The notes beneath the pieces were generated by a model. The model saw nothing but the letters and a program-made list of their open reading frames with translations. It was not told the origin of the DNA and ran no database searches. A program made the translations under genes and the position numbers. Shown here one piece after another: positions 55,905 to 64,000 of a DNA stretch of 64,000 nt. The stretch lies in the NCBI GenBank assembly GCA_009760855.2, contig WPIO01000036.1, forward strand, positions 2,065,001 to 2,129,000, in the 5' to 3' direction. This DNA comes from Cristatella mucedo. Taxonomy: Eukaryota; Bryozoa; Phylactolaemata; Cristatellidae. The stretch's first letter is position 1, and every line of letters starts with the position of its first letter.

Positions 55905-58900
55905 TGTAATGTAATGTATCTCCTTCAGTAACTCCACAAAGTCATAAAGACCATGTGGGTGTTACGCAGGAGAGTTTTGTATAGCGCACTCACTGTCTAA
56001 GCGGCTTTCGATACGCATTCGGTACCCAACGGACTTCGTCTCACGCAACAAAGAGAAATTGCGAAGCATAGCAGAGTTAGGAGAGCAGTTGAGGTAGTGA
56101 GTAGCATAGAAGTAGCAGTTCAGGACCGCTGAAAAAGATGTGCCATAGTCGGCAGTTGGAGAGTAGATGTGGTTGCGTAAGAATTGTGGAAGCGAGTTCC
56201 ACAGTCTAGGACCTGCTGAGCTAAAGCTTCTGTCACCAACTGTCTTCAAGCGAAGGAATGGGACAGCTAATTTATTGTCCACACAGGACCCGAGGGCGCG
56301 AACAGGCTGAAACTGATGCAGCAGTTCAGCTAGGTACGAAGGAGCCAAGCCGTGGCGGGCCTTGTGGGTCAGCGTAAGAACTTTGCTCTGTATTCTTTGC
56401 TCAACCGGCAACCATCCAAGCTCTTTCGGCAGAGGTGACACGTGCTCAAACCGCTGGGACTTGAAGACCAGCCTTGCAGCCATATTCATAGTCCGCTGTA
56501 GTGGCATAATAGTTTTCTTTGGTAGCCCAGCCAAAAGGGAATTACAATAATCAAGCCGAAACAGAACTAAAGAGCTAGTTAAATTTTTTACAAGCCACTG
56601 TGGGAGACAGCTTCTAATCTTGGTGAGGATTGGATGTGATGGCTAGCTGTAGAGGCAGTCTTCTGAATGAAGCTTTTGAAATTGAGGCAGCTGTCGAACA
56701 CGGCACCTAGATTAAGAGCATGTGGTGGAGGTCGCACAATAGCATCACCTATTAGAACAGCAAAGCCTTTTAATCCAGGCACACGCTTAGGGTGTCCTAT
56801 GAGAAGCAGTTCGGTTTTATCGTCATTTAATTTCAGGAAGTTTTCCGACATCCAGGATCGAATATCGGCAAGGCAAGCGTTCAGTTTCTCAGTTGCTGCA
56901 GCAGATTCCGACGGTTTAAATGACAAATACAACTGAGTATCGTCAGCATAAAAGTGATATCCTATTCCATGGGCCTTAATCACTTTCCCCAGAGGTTGCG
57001 TATAAATGGAGAACAGCAAGGGACCAAGTACAGACCCTTGAGGGACTCCACAGGTGACCCTTCTCATGTCTGAGACCTGACCCCCACACGACACGGATTG
57101 AACACGATCAGACAAGTATGATTTAAACCACGCCAGTGCTTCGTCTGCCAGACCGATCGTTGTTCTCAATCTTTCAAGCAGAACTTCGTGATCAATGGTG
57201 TCGAAGGCAGCAGACAGATCAAGCAGAGCTAGGGCAGTGACATTCCGTCGTCGTTGCCACGTAGAATGTCATTGCTAACCCCCTTTTCCCAAAGAAGCAT
57301 TAAAAATCTTGGTTATGGCAGGGCTAAGTTGGTCTGCAAGTGAAGACCACAGAGATGAAGGTATAGGGTCTTCAGGAGACGAGCTCTTTTTGCTAGACCT
57401 TATTAAGGCAGCCACATCACAGGCAGAAACATCGGAGAATCTTTTAAGAAAGGTCACAGGCTGAGGAATGGTGATTTCTTTGGTCGGAGGGGGCTTAATG
57501 GAGGCACGAATGTGCACAATTTTTTCAGTAAAGAAGGCTGAAAACCTTTCGGCTGAGCCCTTAATATCTGGGGAGTCAGACCTAACAGCATTGGCCAGTA
57601 AATGGTTTACTGTCTTATAAATCTGTTTAGTGTCCGACTGGCAGGAATTCAGCTTTCTAATGAAAAAAGAAGCCCTGGTTTTTTTATGCTTTCGGGTGTA
57701 AACTCGAAGGAAGTCTTTAAAATTGACTAGGTCTGCCTCAGACCGCGATTTCTTGAAACGACGTTCCAGCCTGCGCTTAACACGGCGCATCTTAAAGAGT
57801 TTTTTTGTAAATTGAAAGGAATCTCGACGACTTTGAACACGGATAGAGCGAACGGGAGCATGCTTGTCAAGAGCACTCCTGAGTGTCATGTTCATCGCAT
57901 CTGTGAGGGTATCGAGGCTGCCGGTCGAGTCTGAATGCAGATCAATAAGGCCTGCATCACAAACAGATTTAAAAAACTTGTCCATGTCAATGCTTTGTAA
58001 GTTACGTCGTTTGGCAAATTCGACATTGCCCTGCACGTACGAGGGAGCAGGAACAGTAAACGAGACCGAACAATGATCTGAGAGGGTCAGTGGGCACACC
58101 ACAAAGTCAGTGGGGAGGACATCCTTAGTGATCACGAGATCTAGAATGTGGCCACCGACGTGGGTGCTATGATTTACGTGTTGGGCCAAACCAAAATTCT
58201 CCAGACAGTCAAGAAATGAGCGTACCTGGCTGTTGCAAGGGTTGTCGACGTGAATATTGAAGTCTCCTACAATCAGTAGCGGCCTGTCACACGCAAATAC
58301 TTTAGCGAGGAACTCTGAAAACTCCTCTATAAACAAGTTTAGACAGCCAGGAGGTCGGTATATCGCAACGGTGAGAGGCACTGTCTTTGATGAAGACCTG
58401 ATAGCAACCGATTCAAACGATGACCCATGCGAGAAACTGCACATTTTATAGCCAAACGACTCGCGAACAACAATTGCAACCCCGCCACCAACCTTGTCAG
58501 AACGCATGGACTGATAGAATGAGAACCCGGGTGGGGTGGTCTCGGAAATACAGCTGCTGGAACAAGGCGTCATCCAGGTTTCGGTAAGCAGAAATGCATC
58601 TAGCTTCTTCTGGACCACCTGATCGCGGATAAGTAACCCCTTGGTTTTTAGCGAGCGGACATTTAGTAGGCGGAATTTAAGAGGCTGTCCAACAACTGGG
58701 CGACGGCGATGAAGTGGCTCGTATTCTCTACCGTTTGCGTCCGGCCCGGCGGACGCTGGCTCTTCGAATTTGAATTGGACCTTGGTAACGGCCGTGGGAC
58801 GACGTTTCACAACGTGCTGGGCTACAGCGGGTGGGCTACTACCGCAAGAAGTACTATTTAGCGCTTTAAACTTACGAGTCGTAGGTTTGATAGCCGAGCT

Positions 58901-59190
58901 GTTGATGGGGCGAACGCAGGATGTAGGTAGGTTCTCACTGACCCGCCGGAGAAGGCCCGCCGGTAGGTATCGACTAATGGCGACATCGCATCTTACGTTA
59001 AGCAGGTCCTGTTTTGTGTAGCATATCCGAGGACAGCTCATAAATAGTCACAGCGAAAATAGCAGCGGAATACCCGAAGGTATTACGGAGAAATCAAGTA
59101 AAGGTCCACACCACGCTAGGAGTCGCCCGAGGCCGCTCTTTAGGGCGGGGAGGTCAAGACGCCGCCATCTCTACTTCGGCCTACTTGATG
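55905..59190 (-). mobile_element. LINE family B, longest copy (near full length, internal deletion)
   Basis: The 588-codon frame 59041-57275 holds the APE endonuclease ([35 protein letters not shown]) and the start of the RT. Frames 57169-56588 ([26 protein letters not shown], intact YADD) and 56534-55962 complete it. About 235 bp of RT fingers are missing near 57275 compared with the copy at 17585-20240, so it cannot be autonomous. The 5' end lies near 59150-59190. Confidence 0.93.
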
Positions 59191-59224
59191 AAAATTAATC
59201 TGCAGGGCTAATTCCAACAGCACC

Positions 59225-59800
59225 ACCGTGACCGGGATCTTGAGAGAAAGAAGAATTTTGAGAGAAATTTGTAAAATAGCAGCCATATTCATCACCAGCT
59301 GCAGCGGCTCAGTGGCTTTTTTGGTAGCCCACCCGAAAGGGAATTACAATAATCTAGCCCCAACAGAGCTCGGTAGCTCATTAAACTTTCGTGAGCCACT
59401 GTGGAAGACAGTTCCTTATCTTAGATAAGGGTCGGACTTGATGGCTAGCTGTGGAATCAGTCTTCTTGACGAAGCTTTTACAATGTTGAAGACGAAACCT
59501 AAATTCCGAGCGTAAGGGGATGGTTACACGACAGCATCACCTATTAGAAAAGTAAAGCCTTCTTAAGAACAATTTCAGACATGCAGGAATGAATGTCGGC
59601 AAGGAAACCATTTCGCTAGTTACTCACTGTAGCCGATTTCGACGGTTTAAATGACAAATATAGCTGAGTATCTTCATCATAAAAGTGATATCCTATTTCA
59701 TAGACCTTAATCACGTTTTTAGAGGTTGAGTATAAATGGAGAACAGCAAAGGACCGACGACGGAACATTGAGGGACACCACAGGCGTTTGATCTCGTGGA
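59225..59800 (-). mobile_element. LINE family B fragment, degenerate
   Basis: It repeats the C-terminal/RT segment seen at 56450-57050 (GCAGCCATATTCATCACCAG; GGGAATTACAATAATC; GTATAAATGGAGAACAGCAA). It sits immediately upstream of the longest copy and is more diverged. Confidence 0.85.
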
Positions 59801-59804
59801 TGCG

Positions 59805-61200
59805 ATCGATGTCGCGTGGTTCAACGTAACAGTTGCAATTGATTCCCGGTATGACGCAACCTGTGTTTGTTCATCGAATAGTTAGAAAGACCCGAAAGGT
59901 GATGGTTTCGGAAATATAGAAGAGATGTCGCAAATTCATGGGGCAACTAGGCCCGCGCTGATGTTTCAATATATTTATTTTTTAAGAAAATACGCAAGTT
60001 CGACCACGGATTGCGTTTTCATCTAGCGGAGCAAGATACTCCTAGTAGTGCATATTGGACACCAGACAGCAGTGGAACAGAGCGAGATAAGACAGATATA
60101 AGACAGACTAATGATGGCGTGTAGCTTCGACGGTACTGCAGCCGGATGCCACCGAACGCCTCGGAAATAGACCGAAATTTGCGGTTGGTGTTAAATGAAA
60201 AGCTCAAATTTGTGCTTAAAGAGAGCCTGCGTCTGCGTTTTGCGTCAACAGGATGCAACGGTGACAGTATGATATCTATTACACAGTTGAGGCGCGACGA
60301 CCTGGCGACATCTTCTTTGTCGTGCAAGTGACAGCCCCTTAGCACCTTAGCCTTAAGCGAACCCCTTAGCAAGCCACAAAGCCCCTTCCACAAGCCCCAT
60401 AGCACCGCATTAAGCGAACCTGGAATTTTTTGGAGGCCATGCCTTGGTTCCTATGCACCCAAAGCCTGGAGCTGTCTACTGACTGAAATAATTTATACGA
60501 CTCAAAGTTAACGAAATTGTAAAAAAGAAACATAAAGCCCTCATACACGTCAATGCAAGTACTGCGGCCTTGTGAATTGCCCTTAATGTGCTTTTGTATG
60601 CTGCGTTGGAGCATGCTATTCATGTTGACTCGTTGCTAGAAAATCGATAACCGATGCTTAGTGACATGAGCGCTAAAAATTATGCAAAAGTAAGAAATAC
60701 CATCACAAGCTACCAAGCTAAATTTAAACGTGAAAACATTCCGGACTAGCGGTTCGCCACTAGTCTGATGATAACATCAAAAGTTGCCCTTCAAATTCGG
60801 TTGTTTATAAAATAACTATTGCAGCAACTTCTGCCTTTAAAAGTGGCAAATACTGCCCTTACTCAGCCAATCAATCATAGACGAGAAACGGGGGCAAGCC
60901 ATCGGGTTTAATGCTTGGGCTGCGGCCCGGTTGCGTGCCTTCTGAGAAGCTGTCTACCATAATGCTGTATTACCATGCCACATCGGCAGCCTCGCTAGGG
61001 CTCCGTTTCCAGCGCTTCTTCCCCAGTCTCGATTCACCTTCAAAGCACCACTGATGCGTAACGCAATGAATCGTGCATTCTTCATGTTTTACCGTTTGGA
61101 TTATTCGGTTTTAATTTCACGTGCGAGGCTTATCTTGTTGACCTTTGAACGCGAAACGCTTCACCTACTTTGATTGACCTTGAAAAACCGAAAACCGCTA
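59805..61200. other. Intergenic, degenerate repeats
   Basis: Contains the LINE A remnant at 60395-60650. The overlapping frames at 60019-60405 show no family. Confidence 0.4.
60395..60650 (+). mobile_element. LINE family A fragment, degenerate
   Basis: CCTATGCACCCAAAGCCTGG at about 60450 and ATGTGCTTTTGTATGCTGCG at about 60588 follow the order of the RT end and 3' UTR. Confidence 0.55.
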
Positions 61201-61204
61201 GAGT

Positions 61205-61300
61205 AAAATAATGATTATCGTAATAATATTATGATTTGCATAGCACCCTCAGATAAATCAAGCTCTTTTCAATCACTTTACTTAAGCCGTAGTCGGCGAG
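61205..61300 (-). mobile_element. LINE family A tail remnant
   Basis: (AAT)n then CATAGCACCCTCAGATAAAT and CAAGCTCTTTTCAATCACTT, a diverged hairpin tail. Confidence 0.6.
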
Positions 61301-61597
61301 CAGTCTTCTGTACTTGCTGCATTACCGCGCCACATACTGGCTGACTGCAGAAGACTAGTTCTAGCGCATCGCAGCGCGTGCAGCGTTCAGTAACGTGGTC
61401 GAAACCACCCGGCGTCAGCGATGGCGCCATCGGCTGCAGAAAAGCAGTTTAAGGCGCCACAGCGCAGCATCCGGACTGTCGCAGGCGGCTTCGCCGCAGC
61501 GCGACGATAGTCTGCATTTCGTATTTCCGAGCCACCGGCGGCCGGCGAGTTGTGATGGCAGCGACGAGGAGGTTAGTCGCAATTATGCGGTTATAGG

Positions 61598-61870
61598 ATA
61601 ATAATAATAATAATAATGCACTTGATAAAGCATCCTCAGAGAACTTAATCTCTCTCTAGGCGCTTTACATTTGCCGCAAAGGGAAATGCAATTGAATGGT
61701 GAGTAAAATCCTGCTTGATAAACAAACAAAATGAATAATATGGTTAGGGGTGACATGCACAGGGTCAGCATGCGAATGTGGTTAGTGGCAGCATGCACAG
61801 CGTCAGAACGCATAAGCACACAAAGGACGAATCACGGGGACCCACTAAATGCTGTCCTAAAGGATAGATT
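61598..61870 (-). mobile_element. LINE family A 3'-end copy, fresh
   Basis: (ATA)n, hairpin tail and 3' UTR, very similar to 21579-21850 and 15405-15670. It is truncated before the coding region. Confidence 0.9.
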
Positions 61871-62699
61871 TTCCGAGGCCGTATGACAGACTGGCGCCCT
61901 GAAATTCCGGGCCGGTGAGTATTCGAGACTCGGGACATACGAGGCATTCGAGCTGACGAGAGCTCTAGGCCACATAGTCGTTGGACTGGTTGGTCTGTAA
62001 CCGTCCGCTGGTGTTAAATTGACTTGTCTACATGACGGATACGGACTGGATACGCTACGGTGCGAGCGCTCCTCGTCGCTGCCGTACTTGAGCTACTGTC
62101 GGCGTAGCTACCTGCGTACATCGGTGCTGCACTGGCAAGGAACGAGCCGCCCTACAAAGGTTCAGGCTTCGCCTGCGCACTCGTCGCGCTGATTTGGCTG
62201 AGACTTCAGCACCGCAACGAGCGCCGCGTTTGCGGCCCAGTTCTGACCGGACGCGGAAGCCGCACAGAGAGCGTTCGTAGCAGCGTAACGGCATCCTGCG
62301 CACCAAACAGCCGAGAACAATCGCAGAGAGCCGTATCCCGTCGAGCGAGCAGCCTCGACCTTCGCTCGGCTCGCCGCGCCCGACGACTGATGCAACGGCG
62401 CGCATGGCGGAGGCTCCGTCGACTCTCGCCGAGCGGAAGAAGCGGGAATGTCGGGGGAATGTCGCGGGCTCGGCCGGCGGAATCCTCTCGCTGACGCCGC
62501 GGCGAGTAGCAGAACGCGGCAGCGCGAGGCATCGTCGGGTTCGTGCGCCGCCGCCGCGGCGTCGGCCGGCGGCCGTAGCCGGCGCGCCGGCGAACCGGCG
62601 ACCGGCGACCGGCGACCGGCAGCGAATCCTTGCGTGGTCGTCAATCGTTCGCGGTCGCGACTTTTTCGTCTCGCGCGTCTCGACGATCGTTGGTGGAGG
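61871..62699. other. CpG-rich upstream region of ODC-family gene 2
   Basis: Very GC-rich from about 62050, with a short 8-bp tandem repeat of GGCGACCG near 62590. Long frames on both strands (up to 383 codons on -) come from composition. Confidence 0.45.
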
Positions 62700-62833
62700 T
62701 GCGTCGAACTCGCCGCCATTGATCGAACGGCCGAGCAGACCTGCGGGGCTTGCGTCACGTGGGAGAGTCGTCGGACGGAAGCTCTTGCCGCTGGCGCCGC
62801 CGCCGCCGCCACCGCCACACCCCCATTCGAGCC
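62700..62833 (+). promoter_or_regulatory. ODC-family gene 2 proximal promoter with CACGTG E-box
   Basis: CACGTG at 62756-62761 lies 78 bp before the ATG, with flanks GCGT-box-GGGAGAGTCGTCGG that resemble the GGT-box-GGTGAGGCGTCGT of gene 1. The whole 62400-63300 stretch is CpG-rich. Confidence 0.5.
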
Positions 62834-62944
62834 ATGGCCGACCGCAATCCGCTGCACGAGTTGTCGCCAGCTGTTGAGTTTGTGGACGCGTCCAAAACGA
62901 TAAATGACATTGTGAGCGACAAGATTCGCTGTCAAGGCGACGAG
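62834..62944 (+). CDS. ODC-family gene 2, exon 1 (rest beyond window)
   Basis: MADRNPLHELSPAVEFVDAS then KTINDIVSDKIRCQGDE stops in phase 0 at a GTAGGT donor, exactly as exon 1 of the upstream gene. Start context (GCCATGG), exon length (37 codons), frame and 23/37 residues agree with that exon. No later exon is found before 64000. In gene 1, intron 1 is about 5.2 kb, so exon 2 is expected roughly 4 kb past the window end. A processed or isolated exon copy is possible, but the flanks and intron also match. Confidence 0.85.
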
Positions 62945-63531
62945 GTAGGTCGCACGCTCGTCGGCAATCTCGCCGCCGGCGGCGGAGGAGGCCCCCCAAG
63001 GAACGAGGCGAGGCGGCGCCCGCGCGAAGGAAGTAGCCCGCGATCCGAGCCGTGGCCAACTTCCGGTGCGCGACACGCTCGCGCGCGGCCTCCGCGCTCG
63101 GCCGAGTGGCTCGCGCAGCTGCGAACCTGCAGCGCTAATCGTAGAGATAAGAGTGACGCCTCGAGGCACGGCAACGAGCAATCTGCGACGCCGCCAGCGG
63201 CAGCTTGGGCGGAGATGAGCGGAGCCCGGCGTCGCCGCTCTGACGCGAACTTCGCTCAGTTTGTCGCAAATTTCGCTTCTCCCGCTCCGCCGTCCTTGGC
63301 TGCGAGATTTCAAAAGTTCTTGCCCGTCATTTTAAGCAAGTTTGCTGTCACGTGCGGCAAAGAAGCTTCCGTTTGCGCGGAAAACTCTCTTTCTCTGCAT
63401 TAGAGCGGCGCGACAACACACGCGCGACGGCGGCTCGGTGGCGACACAGCGAGTTGATCAATTCTCTGCCAGCTCTATGCAGTGCTCCGAGTCCCAACTG
63501 AACGCCGCGGCTGCAGCGGCGGCTGTGGAGC

Positions 63532-63655
63532 ATAATAATAATAATAATAATAATAATAATGCTGCACTTGATAAAGCGCCCACAGAGAACTTTATCTCTT
63601 TCTAGGCGCTTTACATTTGAGCTTTACATTTCTAGGCGCTTTACATTGCGCATGA
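63532..63655 (-). mobile_element. LINE family A tail insertion in ODC gene 2 intron 1
   Basis: (ATA)n with the tail, and the segment CTTTCTAGGCGCTTTACATT partly repeated two more times (63596-63650). It interrupts a stretch that is otherwise alignable to intron 1 of gene 1. Confidence 0.85.
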
Positions 63656-63778
63656 GAGCCGCAGACTCGCGCAAGAGCGCTCGCTCTCTTCATCAAGAGC
63701 CGCATAGCTCGGCCTTAGATCTTGCCTAACGGCATTCGAAGACGCGCTCTTGTTCTCAGCCACTTCAAGGCAAAGTAC

Positions 63779-63838
63779 CGCGAAGGCAAATGGCCGCGAA
63801 GAATGTTCGCTCTCACACGGCTTCCCGCATTGCCGACG
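63779..63838 (+). other. Intron 1 segment shared by the two ODC-family genes (copy 2)
   Basis: Counterpart of 42925-42981. Both lie downstream of the exon 1 donor (about 0.8 kb here, 1.7 kb in gene 1). Any coding role is unproven, although one frame stays similar (EGKWPRRMF..TRLPALPT). Confidence 0.8.
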
Positions 63839-64000
63839 CAAATATTCCAACGCAGCCGGCGTTCGCATGCAATCGCTGTTGCACATCGAGTGGAAGTAGG
63901 ACATCATGTTGTCGCTGGTGTTGGCGTCGTTGATGTTGATATTTAAGGTCACCCGGTTCGAATCCTATCAGGGGCGGCAGCTGTGGCGGCGAATATTTAG

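Noticed and set aside
62055-63313. Long - strand frames (334 and 383 codons) at the ODC gene 2 promoter
   Set aside because: Low-complexity Arg/Ala/Ser translations of CpG-rich DNA lying antisense to a clear exon 1; no domain recognised.

Overview
The window is animal nuclear DNA. It has genes split into short exons with GT/GC–AG introns of 0.09 to about 7 kb, dense non-LTR retrotransposons, tRNA-derived SINEs, microsatellites and CpG-rich promoters. The coding exons look protostome-like (the DNAJC25 protein is close in length and wording to the insect form), but I cannot name the species. Most long open frames are shadows of repeats or GC-rich DNA.

Two complete genes and the start of a third can be assembled from exons, all on the + strand. 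(1) DNAJC25, a type III J-domain membrane protein, runs over nine exons from 5578 to 33635. The exons join to exactly 1002 nt (333 codons plus stop) with every phase matching. (2) A gene of the ornithine decarboxylase (ODC) family runs over seven exons from 41108 to 50958. The exons join to exactly 1320 nt (439 codons plus stop) and carry almost every known active-site residue. (3) The first exon of a second ODC-family gene lies at 62834-62944 in the same orientation; the rest is beyond the window. The two ODC genes form a tandem duplicate. They share exon 1, a CACGTG E-box 78-94 bp upstream of the ATG, and alignable parts of intron 1.

Layout: 1-5100, old LINE debris and unassigned DNA; 5110-6100, CpG-rich DNAJC25 promoter and exon 1; 5681-33515, DNAJC25 introns filled with LINE, SINE and DNA-transposon copies, a transposon-associated pseudogene, an SPIN/Charlie-type hAT MITE and a 3.2-kb array of a 14-bp minisatellite; 33636-40920, intergenic LINE/SINE DNA; 40920-50958, ODC-family gene 1; 51000-62700, intergenic, with a 12-bp minisatellite and the longest copy of a second LINE family; 62750-64000, start of ODC-family gene 2.

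The interspersed repeats fall into two LINE families. Family A is L2-like, with a 3' hairpin tail and (ATA)n. Family B is CR1/Rex-like, with an APE endonuclease and reverse transcriptase. There are at least two SINE families; one ends in a family A-like 3' tail. I found no multi-gene 'system'. The most interesting points are the replaced substrate-contact residue in the ODC-like protein, the tandem duplication with shared E-box, the giant E-box-containing minisatellite inside a DNAJC25 intron, and the hAT MITE that resembles vertebrate copies.
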